This document shows positions 27,301-34,207 of a stretch of DNA of 64,000 bases, piece by piece. The stretch comes from CBDCWQ01 sp965223435 (GTDB lineage Bacteria > Myxococcota > Kuafuiibacteriia > Kuafuiibacteriales > Kuafuiibacteriaceae). The stretch lies in assembly GCA_965223435.1 (NCBI GenBank), contig CBDCWQ010000018.1:434001-498000 (forward strand), given 5' to 3'. Position numbers and translations under genes: made by a program. Each line of letters begins with the position of its first letter. Within the stretch, counting starts at the first letter, position 1. A model generated the notes under the pieces. That model saw only the letters and a program-made list of their open reading frames with translations, made no database searches and was not told the DNA's origin.

Positions 27301-29659
27301 CGACGGGCCCGTGGTGCGCTTCATGGGGTTGCTGATAGGCATCGGCCTTGTCTCGGGAACGGAGGTCATCGCCTGGGGCACGCGGGTCGAGATTCTCGAT
27401 GGTGAACATTTCTCCACCATCGTGGCTTCGGGCCACGATGAGGTCGGCACCGGGTTGGGATTCTTTGTGGAGTCTGGCGGGGATGGGGTTGTAGAGGATG
27501 TTGAGGTCGCCCACGGGCGCCTTGTGGGCGATCGCCAAGCCGCGGAGGTGCCCATGAAGCGCTTGGTCGCGTGTGGCAATGGGCTTCGGTACAGACCAGT
27601 GTAGGCCTTGGTCTTCGGAGACGGCGAGATGAAGCGCGTGGTCGCCTTTTTCGTAAGCGACGTAGAGCGGCCCACCAGGATCTTGGGATAGCTGGGGATG
27701 TACGTTGGCGTCCTCATCGGGCTCTAGGGGGCCGTCGATGACGACGTGCTGCCAAGCCGCCGCGCCTACGGGTGAGGTTGCTACCAATGGCTTGACGACA
27801 GCTCGGAGAGAGCGGGTCTCGTGCCATGTTCCTTCGTAGAGGTATTGGTGCTTGTGGCCGATTCCAGCCCACAGAAGTTCGTCTCCAGGTTCGTACGACC
27901 GCTTCCAGGTCGATTTCCATCCGACAACAAGGCGGATGGGCTGATTCCGGGCGACGACCTTGTCGCTGTAGACCGGCGTTTCGTACATGGTCGCCCAGGC
28001 TTCGTGGATGACGGGTTGGGCATCCCACATGCGGTCTTGTCTTCCCACGACCACGACATGCTCGTCGGTCAGCAAAAGTTGCGGCTCGTACACAGAGGTC
28101 TGTTCCCACCCTGGATGCTCGTCGGCATGCATGGTGTTGTCGTGACTGGAGTCTTCGCCGATGAGATAGGATTCTTCGCACCAGCAATCTTTGCAGGCAC
28201 AGTGTCCATCGAGACTCGGATCTACTTTGATCAGGTACTTGAACGGTTCGCTGTCTTGTTTTTGTTGTTTTTGGTCAAAGATGCTGTGCCTGAAATCTGC
28301 CTTTGGTCCCAGGCCGGTGTGGGGTCTGGCTTCGACTTGGTGGTCTTTGGCGTAGAACACCTTACCGCCTTCGTTCCAGATCATGTGGGTGGACCCGAAT
28401 GGGTCGATGGCTACGGACAGCGCGTTTTTCCAGGTCTGTCCGGGTTGTGGCTCCGAAAACGTTTCGTGCAGATCGTCTGCACTTTTGCCTTCTTGGACGC
28501 GGAGGCGGAAGCGTGGCGGGCGCGTGTTTGACCGCTCTATCCAGGCGAGGACGAGTTTTTCGCTCGAGACTGCAAGGGCGAGGTCCTCGATGGAATCGAA
28601 GTCGGGATCTGGCGATATCTGGAGCGGTGGTTCAAAGGCGTCTTGGGCGCCGCTTTTTGGGCTTCGAAAAATTTCGATACGATCGCCTGCCGGGCTGTTG
28701 GTGACCGACGCGACATACACGACGGTGGCTTGGTCTTGGGTTGTTGCCGCCGTTTGGAGGAGCCTCCGCTGTTGCCTGGTGTCGTCTACGGGATAGGGGA
28801 TCTCGAATGCGCCCCGGGGCACCCGCGGCGAAGGTTTAGACACCGGCACGAGGGCTCGGGCGGATGTTTCGGACTCCAGTTCGTTCCCCGTTTGCGCCTT
28901 GATGAGTGTGGTGACGACGTACGCGTAGGAGCCTCGGTCGAAAGCTCGGTCTTCGTAGGTGAGGCCGTCGATCGTGGCGATGGGTACGGGTGTATGGGCT
29001 TCATCCGCTTTGGGCACGGGCGTACGGTAGATGCGATAGGAAGGTGTCAGGCCGGCGGGGATGCGGCTTCCATCATCAAAGAACCGAGTGGGTTGCCAGC
29101 GAAGAGCGACCGTTTCGCCCCAGCGCGTGGCGATGAGTCTCGAAGGAGCGACCGGGCGTTGAGGTGTGGAGTCGGCGGTTGGTGGGGCATAGGCGAGGTA
29201 GCCGATGCCAGGCCAGAGCCATTCGCCCTGGTGCACTTCTTCGAACCGGGCATGTTTTGGGTTGTACCAAAGCACCCTTTCTAAGCGCGCATCTTGATGA
29301 CGGGCCGGGTTTTTGACCTCGACAAAGGTCCACCCTACGGCGGTGGGGTGGGCAAGATGGTCATCCGCTTTGGGTGGCTCGAGCGCCGTTTGTTGTCCGA
29401 CAAACACCCAGTATCCCCGGTATGGCTCGATGGGTGCGTCCGGATGCATTTGTGTGCTGACATCCTTGTCCATGACAAAGACCGCGGTGGCGCCCCCCGA
29501 CCGTCTTGCCAGATCTGCGGTTTCTGCGGTCACGAGATTCCAGCCGGCTTCGAGGGCCGGTTGCGATACGCCGTCGTCGGTCTCTAAAGAAGCAAAGGCA
29601 CGCGGAAGCCCTTCGGTGAGCAATGCGGCCAGGACCGCTGCCGTCATCCTGATTTTCAA
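18335..29659 (-). CDS. giant secreted protein with four retropepsin-like lobes
   Basis: 3,774 residues from TTG 29659, chosen because a G-rich ribosome site (CTGGGGGG) ends 7 nt upstream and the product starts with a Sec signal peptide (TAAVLAALLTEGLPRAFA). Approximate domains: N-domain 27-155 (GWNLVT); FnIII 173-263; Asp-box sialidase-like region 350-755 with a CACKDCWC cluster near 487; toroid-like region 1015-1495 with TEHNLDVLSVLNHAL; helical repeats 1523-1830; a spacer to about 2520; four aspartic protease lobes with active-site positions N2569 (NTS), D2697 (DTG), D2847 (DTG) and D2993 (DSG), each closed by a GxLGxDFL-like motif; then two copies of a roughly 330-residue module, each with YLPALPLxC. 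Paralogous to the giant lipoprotein at 3127-16470 through the N-terminal two thirds. No lipobox, so periplasmic or secreted. Substrate unknown. Confidence 0.85.
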   Translation of the reverse strand: MKIRMTAAVLAALLTEGLPRAFASLETDDGVSQPALEAGWNLVTAETADLARRSGGATAVFVMDKDVSTQMHPDAPIEPYRGYWVFVGQQTALEPPKADDHLAHPTAVGWTFVEVKNPARHQDARLERVLWYNPKHARFEEVHQGEWLWPGIGYLAYAPPTADSTPQRPVAPSRLIATRWGETVALRWQPTRFFDDGSRIPAGLTPSYRIYRTPVPKADEAHTPVPIATIDGLTYEDRAFDRGSYAYVVTTLIKAQTGNELESETSARALVPVSKPSPRVPRGAFEIPYPVDDTRQQRRLLQTAATTQDQATVVYVASVTNSPAGDRIEIFRSPKSGAQDAFEPPLQISPDPDFDSIEDLALAVSSEKLVLAWIERSNTRPPRFRLRVQEGKSADDLHETFSEPQPGQTWKNALSVAIDPFGSTHMIWNEGGKVFYAKDHQVEARPHTGLGPKADFRHSIFDQKQQKQDSEPFKYLIKVDPSLDGHCACKDCWCEESYLIGEDSSHDNTMHADEHPGWEQTSVYEPQLLLTDEHVVVVGRQDRMWDAQPVIHEAWATMYETPVYSDKVVARNQPIRLVVGWKSTWKRSYEPGDELLWAGIGHKHQYLYEGTWHETRSLRAVVKPLVATSPVGAAAWQHVVIDGPLEPDEDANVHPQLSQDPGGPLYVAYEKGDHALHLAVSEDQGLHWSVPKPIATRDQALHGHLRGLAIAHKAPVGDLNILYNPIPARLHKESQPGADLIVARSHDGGEMFTIENLDPRAPGDDLRSRDKADAYQQPHEAHHGPVDFKAYEELLIAVFAPALGEVDGHRLMMTRASWDQSIQKLKQNVRNQTHFTNNPVPIDLQLVNKHDVAVFDTTQQAILTPAGHAQPVRNLGASTVQDHESADNGALEPEGVPIFFEHGRATVSLAAGMAEGAIHFSDGTQLTLSSTKNALPGNVRGAYERALRERARLTRSIDLKSAFDSETEEPTRFYGEQTLPQETAAQYLVEYRLDPDSSHTDPTADATTRDAKYLASFQRVWAYTLGIALAQAARGTDLRAAEQAGGMARYLCAHAVLDPNHNEELRGWHFSWNTQNDNWRDARLVTGATAWAIHGLGVFLSAEGPSRVIAHGPDKPWFQTCYERSLRGLLRHRKRIMNGEGATVSLMTAGWTTAGLSQIDRVFQAEAEGVTPTYYSVLDAIGYESYNDEQPPNVSLCPNGTPCSKPLTHTLSKAEWRRLQEKTEAHNVVTEHNLDVLSVLNHALAHRDILGLNDSEDLGYEALRAWRDELQAGIFTLLWDDSGWRTEFENTIREQPLTEQAQAMKRILDTDEALGRIITGGGRVVPTTQTPNGQALYAFPEKSAHTAIDNCTWLALSVDYEDLSHEESNKLAQCLRYAIIRFAKPLGFFSETAAPSHQQSYYGTHYFQNAFRDPYIEPSALQASSYHLEATMGMILGLITYAKARPEHHESDAFAEVAYRMWADAERFVRDHGFAYSSQRIQDLSTLLSSSTAVLWFIDTYDHLEGGTNLDQPLPHYAHRFDVTKGARWLTGAAEHVRVLSMQDGFAFGTEAMAMALLVSLAQNEDLSAARWARRLLSEAALVPQGNHLLALYALARFQTQQGGISPDLDSAIQPHIENALTVFSALRGKDGTLAQNEATELFLSDHVLLSFFLDQVAADEPTQRWALELETELQKACRLGSAAPTSEGAAFGNLPSRLRVPRSWVLCALFYAGNGDYEEAELLLNALGRIRAKGHAPNENSTQAGEGDPSSRKPQGEDPSSLVLLTSVGEALVRRTLADADPRQEELALHTLLGLASGDRDDPSGLGQPSAALLLLQPGGHFGISVPPALVLPGRAAPLSSEDWSLVEQRLSWRYLDALRSLLASDFRPYVFDAVLKELVRLRFALGGGTPEQWMTEFLVEDHPMLVQETVYDGLHLCTQADVFLHSIGGRQAVQMSLGLGPDSCAFAEQGWAHLLRKRQHQRPGQFSLTLGTAPNDEALAWTKLARELESPPHTPLVLTPDPTASERPELNLTTATELRKALQAGMKAATRSTLDALSQEGALVIDLNGADPAKAFVTRSSSYWKQNDLLLRTALKDPFRARVAFKLHGQPVALPPYPLEKEEAERRNAFRRFVHGWVGGHLSDLAQRTGLDLGRLHHVLKTGSLTQSDFERITFLDGEAKDVWQEALKPLRDDAPNRSQEIALHSPWLQDLLHAIGLGTQDSPKSLFEAGSPLVDLSALQSALAGHPAGFDLGDSPPGFDLVTAKTLPRFKTPVGTIRPGRGLYNAFQTLLLSDAKLAAQIAPAAIAVGYGLSGEHDVALKTMVTIRDEPSPEWTQVGYAAPEDLMHTVAEGDAWLLFFHPEEHIRRTQNYRSAEGVALPFDDRRIYGFDVRDLPDLLPLDTIFGKGDSGAAGFTAPDFIKVNSAVHRVGVFVLETQQDRQSIVDRFLSQHMWWQHILHIAAYLPKDGTQEAWLNTMRSLLLGWFFDAKVAAMMVRKDAPKDGRPFWWRDRPLGTEGMGVPPDADEASNPVSDHKQNNTGAIPDKKPTSTTDPERETVVIPLERIAGGYVTIPMTIEEHPLRLVLNTSTAQSSLYRKALHTVSSEASSNVDETMGVSFSQGAIGPLTFTDFKLPVTDDALTDLADGELGTDFLSQFTIELDLPSNVLRLHPLNAVSEGRIDVSKLQPLAYRSQGGRVILRTEVPGHAPFSTLLDTGSLTTIIHSDTVTKPFLEGLKRKRNAAGKETYVFERMWIADRPFTSTAIEWNNDPIDDSYSGNKRIMLMGLDWLQERVVIDPVARLFYFGPKTEMRRMNWWEYEEEEAEWRKPVTMNGPTVFPLVQHSSSRHILIPVTIGSKTYQFALDTGASDSTIQPQTLESLAADAYDPMAASTTTRQPFTGENIAIDLIRLKDAHVGHLPMDAILHTYDTAALYGPKDRIPDGILGGSFLHHYVVDIDFLRGEVRLHPKDALVSGSIDASNLSHAPLTFDRGTPLAQSHFPGGDHFQALLDSGAAHSYINARAASTKTPVRTEKITFGNWLPPSPHNLLHYNAFQAGPITIRQPAFILTQDIGNFNLELNREVLGPANTANAIVGLDLLAGKRVLFDYAHRKVYVEHETQNEALKTQENTTPTVLSKAELSKIVKASVAEDVELKLLSWDDDRGALGVSVEVKQAKQPEMDEAESQFQDMIKQRFSGLRDPTILCSHDAMNLQRMVIEQRARNKMLFIPKHVFTQSVPSAIPSGGHGPKHLNLRERSEYLPALPLYCIAYTNALVTLVTEARVNPNKPEKHSTDPNAVMEKTPPVKAPEPNFDPPAGHESDAPFGWRRTTVGSGPSSVQSFSRPLKNIGLKLTMMTNRSTVLVDFTNPQKPGDEVTLHLFRQSPGKPIADILKLRYEIDRQDTHHKALLTPSNVLNQYSTHRLLRMTSFLRGVKADQTESIFGFVTILNDGDELVSEVEKIGESNQDGDLTLSKLKTPPIVQAAPASPRSKVGSELPKATLRITEGGWQEQLGGIWFEVNQDLPLNVDGFYVWCSHGEQTLQNYRIEARGDSEWTKNRILFAPSVVFGRAFEKPKNLPPSAPPPHSGFFKLDSDLAYLPALPLQCFAFARDWIGKTTEFKRGGIPMTSIVPSLDFVSEILRDPDVHPPEAALGWTRAPTMSQPSNIVTLTRPQTTLGLSLVRTKNTLHVRFDTPPPRHGNIKIYLYKQIDGLSPGDILVLHFDGNRYEENGIELKEADQTRRSHVHKLNIGEFFHLTHKAQGETIRGFATIMADPNPEIISEIVPVDEAANP
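18340..20280 (-). repeat. intragenic duplication of C-terminal two-Cys module
   Basis: Two tandem copies, each about 330 residues, at the end of the aspartic protease giant. Matching landmarks are ILCSHD / VWCSHG, NKMLFIPKHVF / NRILFAPSVVF, YLPALPLYC / YLPALPLQC (about 337 residues apart), FGWRRT / LGWTRA, VTLHLFRQ / IKIYLYKQ and FGFVTILND / RGFATIMAD. A similar landmark order follows each S1 domain of the other giant protein. Confidence 0.8.
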
Positions 29660-29777
29660 TGGTATCCCCCCCAGATGGTGGGAGCCTAAGTTTCTCAAGG
29701 CGTTTTGAAAAGCAGGAACTCAAGCGTGGTTGCGGATTGATCCGCGCTTTCCCGAGGCGTGTGAGGCCTACGCGCGT

Positions 29778-30890
29778 TTACGGTTTGTCGGGGCGCAAGC
29801 CGGTGGCGTAGACATCGCTGGTTCGCCAAAGCGCAACCAAATCTTTGCCCACGACGTTGAGGACGGCCGCGGTGGGGAGCGCCAACAAAACCCCAAGAAA
29901 GCCGAATAGATTGGCACCAATCATGACCGCCAAGATGACTGCTAGGGGATGCAATCCAAGCGACTCGCCCACGATTCGAGGTGTCAGGAATAAACCCTCT
30001 ATAGCGTTTCCGGCGACGAAGAGAAGCACCACGCCGACAACTTGGCCCCAGCCCGTGAACTCAAGCAGGCAAAGAAGCACGCCTAGGCCGACACCCACCA
30101 CGGTCGACATGAACGGTATAATATATGCGTACCCCGCGAGCACGCCGACGATGAGCCCGAGGGGAACACCAAGCAGCGTGAGGCCCACGGAGTAGATGAT
30201 GGCCAACACCGAGGCAACGGTCAGAACGCCTCGAAGGTACGCCGAGATGGTCCGGTCAATCTGCGCAAGCTTCTTGCGCAATGGAGGCTGCATCGGCTCG
30301 GGAAGAAGTCCATAAAGAGGCCCCACGATTTGCTCCGCATCCTTCAAAAAGAAAAACATGAACAGCGGCACCACAAAAACACTGACCAGGGTCCCGATGG
30401 CATTTCGGCCGCGTTCGAAGACCTGGCCCGCTGCTCGGAGCAGGCTTGGTCCCGCTTCTTTGACCGAGGCTTTGAATTGCTCAAAGGTTGCGGCGTCGTC
30501 CATCGGCAAGAGGTCACCGAAGTGGGTGCGCAGGTAGGTGAGAACTTCGGCGGCGTAGCCGGGCAGATTGCGGGCCAAGGCGCCTGATTGGGCAATCAAA
30601 ATAGGCAATACCACCGCGAAGACGCCAAGACTCAGGACGATGACGCCGGTCATGAGCATCACGACGCTTAAGGTGCGAGGGACGCCCCGGCGTTTAAGGG
30701 CATGGATGACCGGCATGAGGACGTACGCACCACCGGCGGCAGCGAGTACGGGGGTGGCTACGCTCCGAAGGGCGTAAAGAAGGGCCACCAGGCCGACCAA
30801 CACAATAAGCCCCACGAGGACCCTCTTTGGGCTTGCCGCTTGGAACAGGGGCAGAAGCGGATGGGCTTCGCTTTCGGGCTTATTCGCCAC
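29778..30890 (-). CDS. AI-2E family transporter (PerM-like permease)
   Basis: 370 residues from GTG 30890. The open frame extends further upstream, but only as an out-of-frame shadow of the GGDEF gene, so it is not a real N-terminus. About eight hydrophobic segments are visible (KRVLVGLIVLVGLVALLYAL, VVMLMTGVIVLSLGVFAVVL and others), with the family's large soluble insert between early and late helices and the closing LFGFLGVLLALPTAAVLNV. Members export AI-2 or act as Na+/H+ antiporters or unspecific permeases; the substrate here is unknown. The start overlaps the GGDEF stop by 11 bp, so the genes are translationally coupled. Confidence 0.85.
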   Translation of the reverse strand: MANKPESEAHPLLPLFQAASPKRVLVGLIVLVGLVALLYALRSVATPVLAAAGGAYVLMPVIHALKRRGVPRTLSVVMLMTGVIVLSLGVFAVVLPILIAQSGALARNLPGYAAEVLTYLRTHFGDLLPMDDAATFEQFKASVKEAGPSLLRAAGQVFERGRNAIGTLVSVFVVPLFMFFFLKDAEQIVGPLYGLLPEPMQPPLRKKLAQIDRTISAYLRGVLTVASVLAIIYSVGLTLLGVPLGLIVGVLAGYAYIIPFMSTVVGVGLGVLLCLLEFTGWGQVVGVVLLFVAGNAIEGLFLTPRIVGESLGLHPLAVILAVMIGANLFGFLGVLLALPTAAVLNVVGKDLVALWRTSDVYATGLRPDKP

Positions 30891-31497
30891 CGGCGACCGG
30901 CAGATCGGATATCGACGTGGGTTTGATGGGGGTCCGACCCGCGGCGCGGGTCGCCTTTCGCCGGCGCTTTTCGAGATACATGCTGTCGTCGGCGCCGGTG
31001 ATGAGCTCGCTGGCGGTGTTGGCGTCGATGGGGTAAGTCGCAGATCCGATGCTGAGGCTGACCCGAAGACCCTGGCGGACCTTGCTGGACTGCACGTTTT
31101 GGCGAAGACGATTGACCACCGTCGTGACCCCCGAAACGTCGGTGTAGGGCAAGATGATACTGAATTCGTCTCCGCCAGTGCGGCAGGCCACATCGATTTC
31201 TCGCATGTGTTTGGCCAAAAACCGTGCGACCCAAGCCAGCACTTCGTCGCCGGTGGTGTGACCGAAGCTGTCGTTGATCTCTTTAAATTCGTCGATGTCG
31301 ATGGCAATCAGCGAACACGGCCAGGTCCAGCGCCGGGCCCGCGCAAGCTCCTCGCGGAGCCGTTCGTCGAAAAATCGCCGGTTGTAGAGCCCGGTCAGAT
31401 CGTCTCGGTAGGCCATCGTACGATAGCCCTCGAGTCGACGGATCTCCTCCCGGAGCTCCTGGTTTTCACGCCGAAGTTTTTCTACAATCGCATCCAT
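30880..31497 (-). CDS. diguanylate cyclase (GGDEF) with N-terminal coiled coil
   Basis: 205 residues and soluble. A leucine-rich coiled coil (VEKLRRENQELREEIRRLEG, residues 5-24) leads straight into a GGDEF domain: DDLTGLYNRRFF, IDIDEFKEINDSFGH and an intact RTGGDEF active site. RxxD (REID) lies exactly five residues before GGDEF, so the allosteric I-site is present and product inhibition is expected. It should make c-di-GMP from two GTP, with dimerisation through the coiled coil. The basic tail (KRRRKATRAAGR) is unusual. It overlaps the AI-2E permease gene and so links c-di-GMP to a membrane transporter. Confidence 0.92.
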   Translation of the reverse strand: MDAIVEKLRRENQELREEIRRLEGYRTMAYRDDLTGLYNRRFFDERLREELARARRWTWPCSLIAIDIDEFKEINDSFGHTTGDEVLAWVARFLAKHMREIDVACRTGGDEFSIILPYTDVSGVTTVVNRLRQNVQSSKVRQGLRVSLSIGSATYPIDANTASELITGADDSMYLEKRRRKATRAAGRTPIKPTSISDLPVAGGE

Positions 31498-31805
31498 GGG
31501 GTTGGCGACAGGGATGGTTTTACCAACCTCGATTCCATCCGTAAAGCTTAAGACCTCGTTTTGATTCGAAACGAAAGTGGCGTTCAGAACGTCCGTTCAC
31601 CTCTTCCGCAAGTCGAATGTCCTTCGGAGTCTGGACTCCTGGCCTTGCAGCCAGGGGTCTTTGGGGCGCCACGCCGGAGGGGTTAGCGGTTCGTCTGAGC
31701 TCCCAGCGGTTGAACGGCTTTGCCGCTCTCGCCCCTTGTGTGGCAAGTCGGGAAAATGAAGAAAACGCCTGCAATTATCGCTATCTACGGTGTGAGATCG
31801 CTGCC
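31498..31805. other. intergenic region without a supported gene
   Basis: 308 bp between the RsmB-like gene (ends 31806) and the GGDEF gene, both on the minus strand. A small perfect hairpin (CCTGGC / GCCAGG around 31650-31667) has no T-tract on either side. No promoter is convincing and no small ORF has a ribosome site. Confidence 0.5.
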
Positions 31806-33209
31806 TTAGGCCGGCGGGGCCGTCATGGTCGCCACGTAGAATCCGTCGGGTCCGGACTCGCCCTGTGGGCCGATGCGTGCCTGGTACGTTGCGTCCAGCG
31901 TTTCGCAAATCTTGGGATCCCACGCGAAACGCAAAGGCAGGGGCTTCAGCGGGGATTGTTCTAAAAACCTTTCAATGACCTGTTCGTTTTCTTCCCAGAA
32001 CACCGAACAGGTCACGTAGATGAGGCGACCACCCGGCTTCAAAGCGGTGGCCGCGCCGGTCAGAAGGCGGGACTGTGCTTCGCTGAATCGGTCGATGTCG
32101 TCGTCACCCATGCGCCAACGGCCCTCAGGATGCCGGCGCCATACGCCGCTGCCGGAGCACGGGGCATCGAGAAGCACGCAATCAAATGCCCCCCGGGCGT
32201 GTGGGGGCAGGGCCAAGAGGTCGCCGGTGAGGACGCGAAAGTGCTGCACGCCGGCCCGTTTCATTCGGGATCGGAGACGGCTGCCCTTTTTCCCATCCAC
32301 ATCCAGGCTGACGATTCGGGCTTGGTCCCCCGTCATGGCCGCGATCGTTAGGGCTTTCCCGCCGGCGCCCCCACAGCCATCCAGCACTTCTTCTCCGGGT
32401 TTCGCACCGGTGGCGAGGGCGGCAAGTTGGCTGGCTTCGTCCTGGAGCTCAATCCACCCTTCTTTGAACATCGGCCACTCAACAAGATGGGTGCCGGGTG
32501 CCAGCGTGAGGCCGTCGGGGCTCAGGGGCGTCGTTTGGGCGTCCACCCCGTGCTCGGTCGCCATCCGGGTTTGGGCTTCTTCCCGCGACGCCCGCAGTCG
32601 ATTGACCCGCAAAGTGACCGGAGCCCGGCCACAGAGGGCCTCACCGATTCGCTTGGCTTGGTCAAAGCCGAGGTGTCGGCAGAGCCTGGAGACGGCCCAG
32701 TCGGGCAAAGAGGTTTCGACCCCGAGAGTCTCTTCTGGCGACCGACGCACCTTTTTCAACTTGCCGCCCAGCAATCGGGTCCACACGCCAGGCAGACGCC
32801 GGTAGGCGTAGCGGTCGAATGCTTCCAGTTCGGTCGCTGGGGTTCCGCCCTCGGCCAGATAAGCCAAAACCAAGAGCCGTTGGATCATGGGCGGTTCGAG
32901 GTGTTCGAACCGGACTCGCCCCCCTTCGGCCGCGCGGGCCAGTCGGTCCAGCAGGGCGCGCCGCGTTCTCAAGATCCCGTACACGGTTTCTTTGATGGTA
33001 CGGCGCTCGTGCGGGCCCAGGTCTCGGGCCTGGGCGAAGATGCGCTTGACCGCGCGTTCTGCGGTCTGTCCGCTCTCAATTTCGCCCAAGATGGCCACCG
33101 TTCGATCCAAGCTTCGTCCGAGCCGGGTGCGCCGCGTGGGGCCTCGGGGTTGGGCGTCGGTCTTGACGGGGCCCTCGGCCTTTTGGGGCCGCTTTCGCGA
33201 GTGACTCAT
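31806..33209 (-). CDS. RsmB/NOP-family (cytosine-C5) RNA methyltransferase
   Basis: 467 residues. The N-terminal about 150 residues resemble the NusB-like RNA-binding domain of RsmB (basic start, then ERAVKRIFAQ). The catalytic domain follows: SAM-binding VLDGCGGAGGKAL, motif IV DAPCSGSG (Cys351) and motif VI YVTCSVFWEEN (Cys401). These are the two cysteines used by NOP2/SUN m5C methyltransferases, Cys401 being the expected nucleophile. Likely target is 16S rRNA, most simply C967 as for RsmB, though the exact base is not provable here. It starts within the stop of the SDR gene (ATGA overlap), so it is the last gene of an operon with it. Confidence 0.88.
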   Translation of the reverse strand: MSHSRKRPQKAEGPVKTDAQPRGPTRRTRLGRSLDRTVAILGEIESGQTAERAVKRIFAQARDLGPHERRTIKETVYGILRTRRALLDRLARAAEGGRVRFEHLEPPMIQRLLVLAYLAEGGTPATELEAFDRYAYRRLPGVWTRLLGGKLKKVRRSPEETLGVETSLPDWAVSRLCRHLGFDQAKRIGEALCGRAPVTLRVNRLRASREEAQTRMATEHGVDAQTTPLSPDGLTLAPGTHLVEWPMFKEGWIELQDEASQLAALATGAKPGEEVLDGCGGAGGKALTIAAMTGDQARIVSLDVDGKKGSRLRSRMKRAGVQHFRVLTGDLLALPPHARGAFDCVLLDAPCSGSGVWRRHPEGRWRMGDDDIDRFSEAQSRLLTGAATALKPGGRLIYVTCSVFWEENEQVIERFLEQSPLKPLPLRFAWDPKICETLDATYQARIGPQGESGPDGFYVATMTAPPA

Positions 33210-34195
33210 GGGCGCCTAAAAAGGCCTCGTTTTTCGATGAATGCGATGGTGTCGGCGATGGTGCTTTGGGGGTCTCTGGCCACAAAGCCCAGTTCTTCTG
33301 TGGCCCGTTGGGCGCTGCACCCCCAGTGGTGATTGCCCATGTCGATGCTCACCGGATGGATGGGAGACTCGAATCCGGCAGCCCGGTAAAGGCCATCCAT
33401 GACCGCGGCGCCGGTCATGGCCCATTTTTTGGGGAGTTTGAACTTCGGCGCGTTGACCCCGCCGGTGTTGGCCACCCGCTCGAAAAAGCTTCGCACGCTC
33501 ATGTTGGCGCCGTTCAGCAGGTAGCGGGTTCCCCTTCGCCCTCGCGTCAGCGCGCGCTCGAAGATAGGTGCGGCGTCGCGGACGTCGACCAGGGCCATGG
33601 TGCCCTCGGTAACGGCGGGAAATCGCCCATGAAGGACGTGGAGCACATCCTCCGTGGAGGACAGCCGGTCGTCGCCGGGCCCAAGCAGCAACGAAGGATT
33701 AAGAACCACCGCTTCGATGCGATCGTCGCGGTCCCAGCGGAGCACTTCTTCTTCTTGGAGGCGCTTCGACATGTAGTAGGGCCACCGCCCGATGACCTCG
33801 AGCGCCGCCGAATGGGCCTCGGTTGCCGGCGGTCCGGGGTCTCGCCGAACCGCGATGGTTCCGGACGTGGAGGCCAAGATGAATCTTCGCACCCTGGCTT
33901 CGGTCGCCGCGCGCAACAACGCTTGGGTGGCCTCCACATGGATCCAGTGCATGCTCCCGGCATCTTGGGGGTCGCGAGAAACCTTCCCCGCCATGTGAAC
34001 GATCGCGTCGCATCCCTGGATCGCATCTTTCAGCTGCGCCGCGTCTTTGAAGCCGACGTGGATGGGTTCGGTTCCTTGGGGCAGGGCCGGCCGGTTGTTC
34101 CTGACCATGGCGCGGACCTCGTGGCCCGCCGCCAAACAGGCGGCCACCACGCTTTGCCCGAGGAAGCCGGTGCCCCCAGTCACGAAGAGTTTCAC
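33206..34195 (-). CDS. NAD-dependent epimerase/dehydratase (extended SDR)
   Basis: 329 residues. Starts MKLFVTGGTGFLGQSVV, the extended-SDR Rossmann motif (TGGTGFLG), and has a YxxxK catalytic pair in YYMSK near residue 140. It resembles dihydroflavonol-reductase and hopanoid-associated epimerase-like SDRs, which act on sugars, sterols or lipid-linked alcohols; the substrate is open. It is 12 bp downstream of the ElbD-like megaenzyme and overlaps the RsmB-like gene by 4 bp, so a role in the same lipid pathway is plausible but not shown. Confidence 0.85.
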   Translation of the reverse strand: MKLFVTGGTGFLGQSVVAACLAAGHEVRAMVRNNRPALPQGTEPIHVGFKDAAQLKDAIQGCDAIVHMAGKVSRDPQDAGSMHWIHVEATQALLRAATEARVRRFILASTSGTIAVRRDPGPPATEAHSAALEVIGRWPYYMSKRLQEEEVLRWDRDDRIEAVVLNPSLLLGPGDDRLSSTEDVLHVLHGRFPAVTEGTMALVDVRDAAPIFERALTRGRRGTRYLLNGANMSVRSFFERVANTGGVNAPKFKLPKKWAMTGAAVMDGLYRAAGFESPIHPVSIDMGNHHWGCSAQRATEELGFVARDPQSTIADTIAFIEKRGLFRRP

Positions 34196-34207
34196 AATCG
34201 TACGCTC

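Noticed and set aside
30891..31307. N-terminal extension of the AI-2E permease
   Set aside because: This part is out of frame with the real GGDEF gene and has biased composition without motifs; the permease fits family length from GTG 30890.
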